A DNA stretch of 64,000 bases from Cryobacterium tepidiphilum (GCF_003716325.1 NZ_RDSR01000007.1:1-64000), one strand, 5' to 3'; numbered from the stretch's first letter, positions 33,919-43,301 are shown. A program made the numbers and translations. Notes: generated by a model not told the origin, from the sequence alone.

Positions 33919-34572
33919 ATGACCTGGTACCTGGGAGACCTGATCCCGTACATGCCCCTGTTGTTGCAGGGTCTGTGGATCAGTATCTACATCAGCGTGT
34001 TGAGCTTCGTGTTCGGCAGCGTGCTCGGCCTGTTCGCCTACCTGGCGAAGGCGAGCCGCTGGCGAGTGCTCCGCGGCATCAGCGGCGCGTATATCGAGGT
34101 GGTCAGGAACGTTCCTCTTCTGGTCGTTCTCTACCTGATCTACTTCGGGCTCACTCAGTTCGGCGTCAACCTCGACCCGCTGTGGTCGACACTCATCGCG
34201 CTGACGATCAACAATGGTGCCTATGTCGCGGAGATCCTCCGGGCCGGTTTCGAAGCCGTCCCGAAGGGTCTCCGCGAGGCCGCCCACGCGCTCGGGATGA
34301 ACAGCGCGCAGACCTTCCGTTACGCCATCCTCGTCCCGGGCATCCGGAACGTCTTCCCGGCGATGACGAACCAGTTCATCCTGCTGTTCCTGTTCTCGTC
34401 GGTGGCGTCGGTGATCGCGCTGCCTGAGCTCACCAACCAGCTGCTGAGGGTGAATTCCGAGACTCTCCGCACCTTCGAGGTGTTCACGGTCGGTGCACTC
34501 CTTTATTACGTGGTGTCATCCGTCCTCGCCATCGGTTCCCGGCTGGGGGAGAAGAGGTTGTTCAGATGGTAG
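33919..34572 (+). CDS. ABC transporter permease, HisM/GlnP family, first subunit
   Basis: This 217-residue membrane protein has five predicted helices. It has the family NVPLLVVLYLIYFGL segment and the EAA loop EAAHALGMNSAQTFRYAILVPGI that docks on the ATPase. It starts six bases after the binding protein and overlaps the second permease by seven bases. It probably forms a heterodimer with that permease. Confidence 0.92.
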   Translation: MTWYLGDLIPYMPLLLQGLWISIYISVLSFVFGSVLGLFAYLAKASRWRVLRGISGAYIEVVRNVPLLVVLYLIYFGLTQFGVNLDPLWSTLIALTINNGAYVAEILRAGFEAVPKGLREAAHALGMNSAQTFRYAILVPGIRNVFPAMTNQFILLFLFSSVASVIALPELTNQLLRVNSETLRTFEVFTVGALLYYVVSSVLAIGSRLGEKRLFRW

Positions 34573-35294
34573 GCGACTTCGTTCAATTCCTGCCCGCGCT
34601 TGCCAAGGGTGCAGGGACCACAGCGATCCTGTGCATCATCGCGGCCGTGGCCGGAAGCCTTCTGGGGCTCGTGATCGGCCTGATGCGCTCGTCGAGCTGG
34701 GCGGTGGTGCGCTGGATCAGCGCCATCTTCACCAACTTCCTCCGCGGCATCCCGCTGCTGATCATCCTCCTGTTCACCTACTTCGCCCTGCCGCTGCTGA
34801 TCCCCGGCGCGATCTTCTCGCAGATGGTCAGCGGCGCGATCGGCCTCACCCTGTTCGTGAGCGCGTACATCGGCGAGGTGGTGCGCGGCAGCATCGAGTC
34901 CGTGCCCAAGGGGCAATTCGAGGCGGCCGAGGCGCTGGGCATGAACTTCGCCCAGAAGTTCCGGTACGTCATCATGCCGCAGGCGATGCGGGTGATCGTT
35001 CCGCCGTGGGTCGGCATCATCCTCGCCATGATCAAGGACTCGTCGCTCGTGTCCGTGATCGGCCTCGTCGAGCTGACCCAGGCCGGGAAGATCGTGGGCA
35101 CCAGCACCATGGAGCCCCTGGTCGCGTTCGTGCTCGTCGGCGCCGTCTACTTCGTGATCTGCTATCCCCTCGGCCACTTCGGCCGCTGGTACGAGAAGCG
35201 GCTCAAGGCCTCCGGGTTCAATGTCCCGCACCAGGCCACCGCCACAGACATACTCGATGAAGAACCGGGCCCCCGGGTCGGAGGAAACCAATGA
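34566..35294 (+). CDS. ABC transporter permease, HisM/GlnP family, second subunit
   Basis: This 242-residue membrane protein has about five helices, the [13 protein letters not shown] segment and the EAA loop [23 protein letters not shown], followed by a charged cytoplasmic tail ending in GPRVGGNQ. It pairs with the preceding permease and overlaps the ATPase gene by four bases (ATGA). Confidence 0.92.
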   Translation: MVGDFVQFLPALAKGAGTTAILCIIAAVAGSLLGLVIGLMRSSSWAVVRWISAIFTNFLRGIPLLIILLFTYFALPLLIPGAIFSQMVSGAIGLTLFVSAYIGEVVRGSIESVPKGQFEAAEALGMNFAQKFRYVIMPQAMRVIVPPWVGIILAMIKDSSLVSVIGLVELTQAGKIVGTSTMEPLVAFVLVGAVYFVICYPLGHFGRWYEKRLKASGFNVPHQATATDILDEEPGPRVGGNQ

Positions 35295-36013
35295 TTACAG
35301 TCAAGGACCTGCACAAGAGCTACGGAAAGCTCGAGGTGCTGAAGGGCATCAGCTGCGAGATCGACGCCAGCCAGGTGGTCTGCGTGATCGGCCCGTCGGG
35401 CTCGGGCAAGAGCACCTTCCTGCGCTGCCTCAACCTGCTCGAGTCGATCACCTCCGGCACGGTCGTCATCAACGGGCACGACCTGGGCGACCGCAAGCTC
35501 AACACGAGCGCCGTCCGCCAGGACGTCGGCATGGTGTTCCAGCAGTTCAACCTGTTCCCGCACATGAAGGTGCTGGAGAACATCATGATCGCCCCGGTCA
35601 AGGTCGCCAAGAAGCCGAAGGCCGTCACGCGCGAGAAGGCACTCGAACTGCTCGACAAGGTCGGGCTAGCCAGCAAAGCGGATGTCTACCCGAGCGCCCT
35701 CTCCGGCGGCCAGCAGCAGCGCGTCGCCATCGCCCGCGCCCTCGCGATGGACCCCACCGTCATGCTGTTCGACGAGCCCACCTCGGCGCTCGACCCCGAG
35801 ACGGTCGGTGACGTGCTGCAGGTCATGAAGCGCCTCGCCGAGGAGGGCATGACCATGGTCGTGGTCTCGCACGAGATGGGCTTCGCCCGCGAGGTGGCCG
35901 ACCGGGTCATCTTCATGGACGGTGGCGTCATCGTCGAGGACGGCAACCCCGCCGAGATCTTCGACAACCCGAAGGAAGCCCGCACGCAGGCGTTCCTCAG
36001 CCGGGTGTCCTGA
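35291..36013 (+). CDS. ABC transporter ATP-binding protein, GlnQ/HisP family
   Basis: This 240-residue ATPase energises the importer encoded upstream. Walker A is GPSGSGKST near 35-43, Q-loop [13 protein letters not shown], signature [15 protein letters not shown] and Walker [14 protein letters not shown]. It is closest in pattern to polar amino-acid importers. The following FAH-family gene starts five bases after its stop. Confidence 0.94.
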   Translation: MITVKDLHKSYGKLEVLKGISCEIDASQVVCVIGPSGSGKSTFLRCLNLLESITSGTVVINGHDLGDRKLNTSAVRQDVGMVFQQFNLFPHMKVLENIMIAPVKVAKKPKAVTREKALELLDKVGLASKADVYPSALSGGQQQRVAIARALAMDPTVMLFDEPTSALDPETVGDVLQVMKRLAEEGMTMVVVSHEMGFAREVADRVIFMDGGVIVEDGNPAEIFDNPKEARTQAFLSRVS

Positions 36014-36017
36014 GCGG

Positions 36018-36785
36018 ATGCGGCTGGCTCGGATCCAGAGTGACGCCGGCCCGGTGCCGGTAGCACAGCGCGATGATCGGTGGGAGGTCGTGCGCGACCT
36101 CTTCGCCGCCGAACTGGAGTTCACCGGCGAGAGCTTCCCCGTTGGCCAGGTCACGTTCCTGCCGCCGGTGGAGCCGCGGGTGGTCCTCGGCATGGCGCAC
36201 AACAGCGGGCGGGCCGACCGCGCGTTGCCGCCGCAGGCGTTCTTCAAGTCGCCCCACACCGTCGTCGGCGACGGCGATGCGGTCATCCTCGATGACGGTG
36301 TCGGCCCGGTGAGCATCGAGGGCGAGCTCGCGCTCGTCATCGGCCGGCGCTCCCGGCACCTGGCGCCGGGGGAGACCTCCGCCTTCGTGCTCGGCTACAC
36401 CGTTGGGAACGATGTGACGGCCGTCGGCCAGATCCCCCTCGACGACCGGCTGGTGCAGGCCAAGAGCGGCGAGGGTTTCACCCCGCTCGGCCCGTGGATC
36501 GAGACCGACGTCGACCCGGCGAGCCTCGGCATCACCGTTCTCGTCAACGACGTGGTGGTTGCCCGGTCGTCATCCGAGGCGCTGGCCTGGAACGTCGACG
36601 AGCAGCTCGTGTACCTCACCTCGCACCTCGAACTCGGCCCCGGCGACGTGGTCCTGACCGGTGCGCCGGGGACCGCTGCCCCCGTCGATCCCGGCGACAG
36701 CGTCGAGATCCGCATCGACGGCATCGCCGCGCTCCGCAACCCCGTACGGACCGGGCCGGCGCGCGCGCCGCTGCCCACCCCGTGA
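36018..36785 (+). CDS. Fumarylacetoacetate hydrolase (FAH) family protein
   Basis: This 255-residue enzyme belongs to the FAH family, which cleaves C-C bonds or isomerises or decarboxylates beta-diketo acids. E101 and E103 in SIEGELALVIGR and D132 in GYTVGNDVTA are the metal ligands, and AKSGEGFTPLGPWI and VLTGAPGT are conserved. The ATG directly follows the ATPase gene. In sugar-acid pathways FAH proteins hydrolyse 2,4-diketo-3-deoxy acids made by dehydrogenation of 2-keto-3-deoxy acids. That role fits the surrounding dehydratase genes but is inference. Confidence 0.88.
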   Translation: MRLARIQSDAGPVPVAQRDDRWEVVRDLFAAELEFTGESFPVGQVTFLPPVEPRVVLGMAHNSGRADRALPPQAFFKSPHTVVGDGDAVILDDGVGPVSIEGELALVIGRRSRHLAPGETSAFVLGYTVGNDVTAVGQIPLDDRLVQAKSGEGFTPLGPWIETDVDPASLGITVLVNDVVVARSSSEALAWNVDEQLVYLTSHLELGPGDVVLTGAPGTAAPVDPGDSVEIRIDGIAALRNPVRTGPARAPLPTP

Positions 36786-36804
36786 CACAACCGAAGGAAC
36801 ACCC

Positions 36805-37863
36805 GTGACATCGTCCACCACCCGCCTCCGCGTCGTGGCGTCCACCCCGATCAGCGAAGACCTCATCGAGCTCATCGTCGCCGCGGAGCCCCGGATCGAC
36901 TTCATCCGGGAGCAGGAGCTGCTCGCCCCGTCACGGTTCCCCGGCGACCACGCCGGCGACCCGGACTTCCGCCGCACCGCGGCGCAGCAGGCCCGGTTCG
37001 AGGAGCTCGTCGACTCGGCCGAGGCGCTCTACGGCGTGCCCGACGAGAAGCCCGCCGGCCTGGCCCGCACGGCTGCAGCCAATCCGCGGCTCCGCTGGGT
37101 GCAGACGATGCCCGCCGGCGGCGGCGGCCAGGTGAAGGCCGCGGCCCTCAGCGACGACCAGCTGCAGCGAATCGCCTTCACGACATCCGCCGGCGTGCAC
37201 GGGCAGCCGCTCGCCGAATACGCCGTCTTCGGCCTCCTCGCCGGCGCCAAGTGCCTCCCGCGGCTGCTCGACCAGCAGGCGCGCGCGCACTGGTCGGGCC
37301 GCTGGGCCATGGGGCTGATCTCCGAGCAGACCATCCTCGTCATCGGCCTGGGCGGCATCGGCCGCGCCACCGCACCCAAGCTGAAGGCCCTCGGCGCCCG
37401 GGTGATCGGCACCAGCCGCCACGACGTCCGGGCGGACGGGGTCGACGAGGTGATCCACCCCGACCGCATGGCCGAGGTGCTGCCCCGGGTCGACGGCATC
37501 GTCGTGACCCTGCCGGGAACGGCCGCCACCGAGCGCCTGCTTGACGAGTCGTTCTTCGCCGCGGTGCGGCCGGGCACCACCCTGGTGAGCGTGGGCCGCG
37601 GCACGGTCATCGACGAGGACGCGCTCCTGGCGGCACTCGATGACGAGCGGATCGGCCTTGCCGTGCTCGACGTCTTCGCCACTGAGCCGCTCGCGCCGTC
37701 GAGCCCGCTCTGGCAGCATCCGCGTGTGCTCGTCTCGCCGCACACCGCCGCGCTGAACGCGGCGGAGGACCGGCTGATCGCCGAGCTGTTCGCGAAGAAC
37801 GCGACCCGGCTGCTGGACGGCGAACCGCTGATCAACCGCGTCGACACCGTCGAGTTCTACTGA
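36805..37863 (+). CDS. D-isomer-specific 2-hydroxyacid dehydrogenase
   Basis: This 352-residue NAD(P)-dependent dehydrogenase has the dinucleotide motif GLGGIGRATAPKLKALG at 181-197. It has the catalytic Arg in VSVGRGTVIDEDAL, Glu in FATEPL and His in VSPHTAA. The N-terminal part is longer than usual and resembles glyoxylate/hydroxypyruvate reductase relatives of unknown substrate. The GTG start follows GAAGGA. It ends the operon that starts with the ABC importer and is followed by a strong hairpin. Confidence 0.88.
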   Translation: MTSSTTRLRVVASTPISEDLIELIVAAEPRIDFIREQELLAPSRFPGDHAGDPDFRRTAAQQARFEELVDSAEALYGVPDEKPAGLARTAAANPRLRWVQTMPAGGGGQVKAAALSDDQLQRIAFTTSAGVHGQPLAEYAVFGLLAGAKCLPRLLDQQARAHWSGRWAMGLISEQTILVIGLGGIGRATAPKLKALGARVIGTSRHDVRADGVDEVIHPDRMAEVLPRVDGIVVTLPGTAATERLLDESFFAAVRPGTTLVSVGRGTVIDEDALLAALDDERIGLAVLDVFATEPLAPSSPLWQHPRVLVSPHTAALNAAEDRLIAELFAKNATRLLDGEPLINRVDTVEFY

Positions 37864-37870
37864 CGCACCC

Positions 37871-37930
37871 TGACCACGTTTCGGCGGTGCGCTGTCGCTC
37901 CAGCGGGGGCGGCCCGCCGAAACGTGGTCA
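37871..37930. repeat. 60-bp intergenic hairpin element, family F
   Basis: The arms TGACCACGTTTCGGCGG and CCGCCGAAACGTGGTCA form a perfect 17-bp inverted repeat around a 26-base loop. It lies between the converging dehydrogenase and GntR genes and could act as a bidirectional terminator, though no T-run follows on either side. The length equals that of family A. Confidence 0.9.
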
Positions 37931-37948
37931 CGGGCGGAGCGAGAGCGT

Positions 37949-38743
37949 TCAGGCGTGCGGGTCCGGCGCCTGAACCCAGATCGAGCTCATCTCGCTGAAG
38001 GCGCGCTTCATGATGCGCAGCATGGCCGCGTGCGCGGCGTCGCCGTCGCCGCGCTGCACGGCGCTGGCGACGTCCACGTGCAACTGCAGGGCCTCATCCG
38101 CGGGGTTCTCCGGCATGAGCCCGTAATGGGTTCGGCCGATGAGCACCTCGGCGACAAGGGTGTTGAGCTGGCTGAACATCTCATTGCCCGAACTCGACAA
38201 CACCAGCCGGTGGAATTCGATGTCCACGTCGAGGAAGGCCTGGAGGTCGCCCGAACGGCCGGCCGCCCACAGCTTGCCGGCCATGCCCATCAGCTCGCTG
38301 GCGCTGTCGAGAGGCGCACGCAGCGCCGCCAGTCTCGCCGCTTCGGGCTCGACGGCCGTGCGCAGTTCGGTGAGGGAGCGCAGCTGGGCGGTGCGGCTCT
38401 CCGAGGCGAGTCGCCAGCGGATCACCTGGGGGTCGTAGAGGTTCCACTCGGTCGGGGGGAGCACGAGCACGCCCACGCGACGGCGCGAGGCGACCATTCC
38501 CATCGACGCGAGCACGCGGATCGCTTCGCGGATGACTGACCGCGAGACGCCGTAACGCACCTCGAGCTCGTCGGTGCGCACGACCGAACCGGCAGCGAGC
38601 GTGCCCGAGCAGATCGCGAGGCCGATGAGGTCCAGAACCTGTGCGTGCAGTCCCTGCAGGGGCAGGGGAACGCCGTGGGCACGCAGCTCCGCCGGAGCGA
38701 GTGTGTCCTCGCCCTTCAGTGCGGTCCCCATCGTGTCCGGCAT
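37949..38743 (-). CDS. GntR-family transcriptional regulator, FadR/FCD type
   Basis: This 264-residue regulator has an N-terminal winged helix (DELEVRYGVSRSVIREAIRVLASMGMV) and a C-terminal all-helical FCD domain with DIEFHRLVL and later His residues that bind a metal and carboxylate ligands. Three ATG codons are possible. I chose 38743 because TATGCT lies seven bases upstream, giving a leaderless start and autoregulatory control. It is divergent from a sugar importer and galactonate dehydratase operon, like DgoR-type regulators, so D-galactonate or a similar acid is the likely ligand. Confidence 0.88.
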   Translation of the reverse strand: MPDTMGTALKGEDTLAPAELRAHGVPLPLQGLHAQVLDLIGLAICSGTLAAGSVVRTDELEVRYGVSRSVIREAIRVLASMGMVASRRRVGVLVLPPTEWNLYDPQVIRWRLASESRTAQLRSLTELRTAVEPEAARLAALRAPLDSASELMGMAGKLWAAGRSGDLQAFLDVDIEFHRLVLSSSGNEMFSQLNTLVAEVLIGRTHYGLMPENPADEALQLHVDVASAVQRGDGDAAHAAMLRIMKRAFSEMSSIWVQAPDPHA

Positions 38744-38750
38744 GGCACAA

Positions 38751-38756
38751 AGCATA
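38751..38756 (-). promoter_or_regulatory. -10 box of a predicted leaderless promoter for the GntR gene
   Basis: The minus strand reads TATGCT, seven bases, then ATG. Adjacent ACATATGT (38780-38787) is a perfect palindrome that could serve as operator for the divergent promoters. Confidence 0.5.
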
Positions 38757-38813
38757 TCGGTTTCATCACGAGGTTGAATACATATGTTTTTATGCGTAGT
38801 CTTTCTGCTTGGA

Positions 38814-38832
38814 ACAGATGTAAGGATGCGTC
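38814..38832 (+). promoter_or_regulatory. Leader motif shared by two importer operons
   Basis: ACAGATGTAAGGATGCGTC lies 68 bases before the start at 38882. CCAGATGTAAAGACGCGTC lies 65 bases before the start at 33073. In both cases AAGATTGGA and a CACA-(A/G)TG start region follow. The motif could be a promoter, an activator site or part of a conserved 5' leader. Confidence 0.55.
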
Positions 38833-38881
38833 TGTCAGGTCCTGCGTTATCACAGCGCCGGTCCCGAAGATTGGAGACACA

Positions 38882-40189
38882 GTGAAGCGTCATTCAGTTG
38901 TGAAAGTAGCCGCTGTAGCGGCAGCCACTTTCCTCGCCGCGGGAGCCCTGACTTCCTGCAGTGCAGGCGGCGGCGGAGACAATGGTGGGGACGGCGGCTC
39001 GAAGACCCTTCGCGTCACCCTTGCCAACCACGTCTGGACCGACACCATCAAGAGCAAGCTGCCGGAGTTCGAGAAGGAAACCGGCATCAAGGTCGACGTC
39101 AGCCAGTACGGCGAGGACCAGCTCTCCGACCAGTACAACGTCAAGCTCAACGCCGGCACCGACGAGATCGACGTCATGATGTACCGCCCCCTCCAGGAGG
39201 GCAAGCTGTTCGCGAAGAACGGGTACCTCACCGACCTGACCGACCGCGTCACGTCGAACTCCGACTGGAACTGGGACGACTTCCAGGACGGCCCCGTCGG
39301 CGCCACGACCTTCGAGGACAAGGTGGTCGGCGTGCCGATCATCACCGAGCAGGAAGTGCTCTACTACCGCAAGGACCTGCTGGAGAAGGCGGGCCTTGAG
39401 GTTCCGAAGACCATGGACGAGCTTGAGGCGGCCGCCAAGAAGATCAAGGAGACGAACCCCGGGATCGCCGGATTCGTCGCCCGCACCGAGAAGTCCGCTG
39501 CGGTCACGCAGTTCTCGAGCTTCCTGTACAGCTTCGGCGGTGACTTCATCGGCGAGGACGGCAAGTCCACCATCAACACCCCCGAGGCCAAGAAGGCCTA
39601 CGCCTTCTACGGCAAGCTGATCCACGACTACGGCCCCGCCAACGTCAGCACCGACATGAGCTGGCCCGAGGCGATGGCCATCTTCACGCAGGGCAAGTCC
39701 GCGTTCTACACCGAGGCCGACAGCCTCTACGCGAACGCGACCGACCCCGCGAAGTCGAAGGTCTCCGACACCGTCGGCTTCGCGCCGATCCCCGCCGGCC
39801 CCGCCGGCTCGAAGGCCTACAACGTGCCGTCGTGGGCCCTGGGCGTCAACGACGCGTCGAACAACAAGGACGCGGCGTGGAAGTTCATCGAGTGGGCGAC
39901 GAGCCCCGACATGACGCTCGAGATCCAGAAGGCCGGCGTTCCCGGCGCACGCCAGTCGGTGTGGGAGAACCCCGAGGGCACGGCGACGTACCCCGAGGAC
40001 CTCGCCAAGGCGATCGCCGTCAGCACCAAGAACGGTGTCGGTCACGACCGCCCGCTCGTCATCAAGGTCCCCGAGGCCCGCGAGATCGTCGGCACCCCGA
40101 TCGTGACCGCGATCACCGGTGGCGACACCGACGCTGCCGCTGCCAAGGCTGACAAGGCCTTCCAGCAGCTGCTCGACGACGAGAAGTAA
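38882..40189 (+). CDS. ABC sugar transporter substrate-binding lipoprotein (SBP_bac_1)
   Basis: This 435-residue lipoprotein has a signal peptide ending in the lipobox ALTSC (Cys near residue 26), followed by a Gly/Asp-rich linker. The mature part is a family 1 carbohydrate-binding protein with LPEFEKETGIKVDVSQYGEDQL, YYRKDLLEKAGLEVPKTMDEL and WPEAMAIFTQGKSAFY. The GTG start follows ATTGGAGACACA. It heads an operon with MalF/MalG-type permeases and D-galactonate dehydratase. No ATPase gene is present, so a shared MsmK/UgpC-type ATPase elsewhere would be needed. Confidence 0.92.
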   Translation: MKRHSVVKVAAVAAATFLAAGALTSCSAGGGGDNGGDGGSKTLRVTLANHVWTDTIKSKLPEFEKETGIKVDVSQYGEDQLSDQYNVKLNAGTDEIDVMMYRPLQEGKLFAKNGYLTDLTDRVTSNSDWNWDDFQDGPVGATTFEDKVVGVPIITEQEVLYYRKDLLEKAGLEVPKTMDELEAAAKKIKETNPGIAGFVARTEKSAAVTQFSSFLYSFGGDFIGEDGKSTINTPEAKKAYAFYGKLIHDYGPANVSTDMSWPEAMAIFTQGKSAFYTEADSLYANATDPAKSKVSDTVGFAPIPAGPAGSKAYNVPSWALGVNDASNNKDAAWKFIEWATSPDMTLEIQKAGVPGARQSVWENPEGTATYPEDLAKAIAVSTKNGVGHDRPLVIKVPEAREIVGTPIVTAITGGDTDAAAAKADKAFQQLLDDEK

Positions 40190-40222
40190 CACCCCTTCGT
40201 ACAGCAATCCTGTACAACGGAT

Positions 40223-40261
40223 GGATGGCCATCGACGGCGTCACGCCGCCGATGGCCATCC
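40223..40261 (+). other. Strong stem-loop between binding protein and permease genes
   Basis: The stem GGATGGCCATCG-CGGCGT/ACGCCG-CGATGGCCATCC is 19 bp long with one mismatch and almost no loop. Such structures after binding-protein genes often stabilise that message and lower downstream expression, which fits the need for more binding protein than permease. Confidence 0.7.
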
Positions 40262-40310
40262 GCTCGCCCCCGACACGCATAACCCCCGACCTGCTTAAGC
40301 GAGGTGCCCC

Positions 40311-41231
40311 ATGACCGCTCCGGTCACCGCCCGGCCCACAGCCTGGAGATCGTATTCCAACTGGGCCAACCGTCACCGGAAGTGGCTGTTCGCCGCACCG
40401 GCCATGATCTTCACCGGCCTGCTGATCGCCGTGCCGCTGGTGTGGACGATCTACCTGAGCCTCACCGACGCGGAGGGGTCCGTGCGGGCCCCGTCCGACT
40501 TCGTCGGGCTGTCCAACTACCTCGAGGTCTTCAGCGACTTCAACCGGTTCTGGCCGGCTGTCGGACGCACCTTCATCTTCACCGGCGGCGCCCTCGCCGT
40601 GGAGCTCGTGCTGGGCATGGTCATCGCACTGCTGTTGTGGCGCCCGTTCCGCGGTGAGCGCTGGGTGCGCGTCGCGATCCTGTTGCCGCTCGTGGCCACG
40701 CCCGTCGCCGTCGGCATGATGTGGCGCCTCATCTTCGACCCGAACATCGGCTTCGCCAACCAGCTCCTGGGCTGGTTCGGCATCCCCGACCAGCCGTGGC
40801 TCTCCGGTACGGACACCGCGCTGCCCACGCTGATCTTCGTCGACATCTGGCAGTGGACGCCGATGGTCGTGCTGATCCTGCTCGCCGGCCTGACCTCGCT
40901 CTCCGACGAGCCCGACGAGGCCGCCCGCATCGACGGCGCGAACTCCTGGCAGCGGTTCTGGTACGTCACCCTCCCGCTGCTGCGCTCCACCGTGGTCGTC
41001 GCGATCGTGCTCCGCGGCATCGACGCCCTGAAGACCTTCGACATCCTCTACGCCACCAAGGGCAAGGGCGGCGGCTCGTTCCACGAGGTCGAGACCCTGA
41101 ACGTGTACGCATACGGCCTCAGCTTCGACTACAACGACTACGGCATCGCCTCCACGGTGCTCATCCTGTTCTTCCTGCTCATCATCGTGCTGATGTGGGC
41201 GGTCACCTACCGCAGAAAGGCCAACCGCTGA
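40311..41231 (+). CDS. ABC sugar transporter permease, MalF/UgpA type
   Basis: This 306-residue membrane protein has six predicted helices. It starts with a cytoplasmic basic segment, then FAAPAMIFTGLLIAVPLVW, and carries the EAA-like loop EAARIDGANSWQRFWYVTLPLL. It is the first of two permeases and overlaps the second at TGATG. Confidence 0.93.
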   Translation: MTAPVTARPTAWRSYSNWANRHRKWLFAAPAMIFTGLLIAVPLVWTIYLSLTDAEGSVRAPSDFVGLSNYLEVFSDFNRFWPAVGRTFIFTGGALAVELVLGMVIALLLWRPFRGERWVRVAILLPLVATPVAVGMMWRLIFDPNIGFANQLLGWFGIPDQPWLSGTDTALPTLIFVDIWQWTPMVVLILLAGLTSLSDEPDEAARIDGANSWQRFWYVTLPLLRSTVVVAIVLRGIDALKTFDILYATKGKGGGSFHEVETLNVYAYGLSFDYNDYGIASTVLILFFLLIIVLMWAVTYRRKANR

Positions 41232-42106
41232 TGACTGCCATCGTGACGAACCCGCCGCTCTCCGAGCGGAAGGGACTGCCGGCCAAACGCCGCCGCCGCC
41301 GCGGCGTGTATCCGATCGTGCGCGTGATCGCGCTGATCCTGATCGTGCTGCTGTTCATCCTGCCGCTGGTGTGGATGGTCATCGCCTCGCTCAAGAACAA
41401 CGTCGACATCTACGACGCGAGCAAGACGATCATCTTCACGCCGACGCTCGAGAACTACGCGAACGTGCTCAGCCGCAACAACTACTTCGTCTTCATCTTC
41501 AACAGCTTCTGGGTGGCGTTCGCCTCCACGGTGCTGTCGCTGATCCTGGGCGTGCCCGCGGCGTACGCGATGAGCCGGTTCACCATGCACAAGTCCGCGC
41601 TCGTGGTGCTGCTCGCACGCATCATCCCGGGCGTGAGCCTGCTGGTGCCGTGGTACTTCATCTTCGCCAATCTGCGCCTCGTCGGCGGCTTCGGCGTGCT
41701 GATCCTGTCGCACATGTTCGTGGCGCTGCCGCTGATCGTCTACATCATGATCAGCTTCTTCGACTCGCTGCCCCTGGAACTCGAGGAGCAGGCCCAGGTC
41801 GACGGGCTGACCCCGATCGGCGCATTCCTGCGCACCACGCTGCCGCTGTCGGTCCCCGGCATCGCGACGGCCAGCATCCTGTCGTTCATCTTCTCGTGGA
41901 ACAACTTCATGTTCGCGCTCGTGCTCTCCGGCGCCCACACGAAGACCCTCCCGGTGGCGATCTTCAACTTCGTGTCGTACGCCAGCATCGACTGGGGCAG
42001 CCTGATGGCGGCATCCGTCGTGGTCACCGTGCCGATCATGATCATCGCCCTGTTCACCCAGAAGTACATCGTGTCGGGTCTCACCGCCGGCGCGACGAAG
42101 GGATAA
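41231..42106 (+). CDS. ABC sugar transporter permease, MalG/UgpE type
   Basis: This 291-residue membrane protein has a basic N-terminus (KRRRRRG), six helices and the EAA loop EEQAQVDGLTPIGAFLRTTLPLS, with FSWNNFMFALVL typical of MalG-like permeases. It works with the preceding permease. The dehydratase gene follows seven bases later. Confidence 0.93.
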   Translation: MTAIVTNPPLSERKGLPAKRRRRRGVYPIVRVIALILIVLLFILPLVWMVIASLKNNVDIYDASKTIIFTPTLENYANVLSRNNYFVFIFNSFWVAFASTVLSLILGVPAAYAMSRFTMHKSALVVLLARIIPGVSLLVPWYFIFANLRLVGGFGVLILSHMFVALPLIVYIMISFFDSLPLELEEQAQVDGLTPIGAFLRTTLPLSVPGIATASILSFIFSWNNFMFALVLSGAHTKTLPVAIFNFVSYASIDWGSLMAASVVVTVPIMIIALFTQKYIVSGLTAGATKG

Positions 42107-42113
42107 TCGCCTC

Positions 42114-43301
42114 TTGGCAGAATCAGCACTGTCCACCGTCGCCGGCGACCCCGGAATGCGCATCACCCGCGTCGAGACGTTCCTCGTGCCGCCGCGCTGG
42201 CTGTTCGTGCGCATCGAGACCGAGTCGGGTGTCGTCGGCTGGGGTGAAGCGAGCCTCGAGGGGCACTCCGAGGGCGTGCGCACCGTGGTCGAGCAGTTCG
42301 CGGAACACCTCGTCGGCAGCGACGCCTCGCGCATCGAGGACCACTGGCAGGTGCTCACCAAGAGCGGCTTCTACCGCGGCGGGGCCGTCTTCGGCAGCGC
42401 CATCTCCGGCATCGACCAGGCGCTGTGGGACATCAAGGGCAAGCACCTCGGGGTGCCCGTGCACGAGCTGCTCGGCGGCGCCGTGCGCGACCGCATCCGC
42501 GTCTACGGCTGGGTCGGCGGTGACGACCCCAGCGGTGTCGCGGACGCGATCGAGGCCCAACTGAAGGCCGGCCTCACCGCCGTGAAGATGAACGCCTCCG
42601 GCGTCATGGGGCGCATCGGCTCTGTCGCCGAGATCGACGGCGTGCTCGAGCGGGTCGCCGTCGCCCGCGAGGTGCTCGGGCCCCACCGCGACGTCGCCGT
42701 CGACTTCCACGGGCGCTTCACGCTCGCGAACGCACGGCGCATCGCCCCGATGCTCGAACCGCTCCGGCCGTTCTTCATCGAGGAACCCGTCGTGCCCGAG
42801 AACTCCCACCTCATCGGCCAGCTCGTGCAGGGCACGTCGGTGCCCATCGCGACGGGGGAGCGGCTGTACAACCGGCAGGAGTTCCTCCCGGTGCTGCAGG
42901 CGGGCATCTCGGTCGCGCAGCCCGACCTGTCGCACGCCGGCGGCATCTCCGAGGTGCGCCGCATCGCCGCCCTCGCCGAGGCGTACGACGTGCAGCTGGC
43001 GCCGCACTGCCCGCTCGGCCCGATCGCGCTTGCGTCGTGCCTGCAGGTGGGCTTCGCGACGCCGAACTACCTGATCCAGGAACAGAGCATCGGCATCCAC
43101 TACAACCAGGGCGCGGAGGTGCTGGACTACGTGGTCGACAAGACCCCGTTGAACTTCGCCTCCGGCAGCATCGAACGCCTCACCGGCCCGGGGCTCGGCA
43201 TCGAAGTCGACGAGGCGGCCGTGCGCGCAGCGGATGCCCGCGGGCACAGCTGGCGCACACCGGTCTGGCGTCATCCTGATGGTTCCCTCGCAGAATGGTG
43301 A
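42114..43301 (+). CDS. dgoD: D-galactonate dehydratase (enolase superfamily)
   Basis: This 395-residue enzyme dehydrates D-galactonate to 2-keto-3-deoxy-D-galactonate. Metal ligands are D197, E223 and E249, and catalytic H199 (DFHGRF), H298 (LAPHCPLGPIALAS) and E323 match E. coli DgoD with an offset of 14. The TTG at 42114 follows AAGGGA by nine bases and adds 14 residues. An internal ATG at 42156 would give exactly the DgoD N-terminus (MRITRVETF) but lacks a ribosome binding site. It is the last gene of the importer operon. dgoK and dgoA are not in the window. Related acid sugar dehydratases cannot be fully excluded. Confidence 0.9.
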   Translation: MAESALSTVAGDPGMRITRVETFLVPPRWLFVRIETESGVVGWGEASLEGHSEGVRTVVEQFAEHLVGSDASRIEDHWQVLTKSGFYRGGAVFGSAISGIDQALWDIKGKHLGVPVHELLGGAVRDRIRVYGWVGGDDPSGVADAIEAQLKAGLTAVKMNASGVMGRIGSVAEIDGVLERVAVAREVLGPHRDVAVDFHGRFTLANARRIAPMLEPLRPFFIEEPVVPENSHLIGQLVQGTSVPIATGERLYNRQEFLPVLQAGISVAQPDLSHAGGISEVRRIAALAEAYDVQLAPHCPLGPIALASCLQVGFATPNYLIQEQSIGIHYNQGAEVLDYVVDKTPLNFASGSIERLTGPGLGIEVDEAAVRAADARGHSWRTPVWRHPDGSLAEW

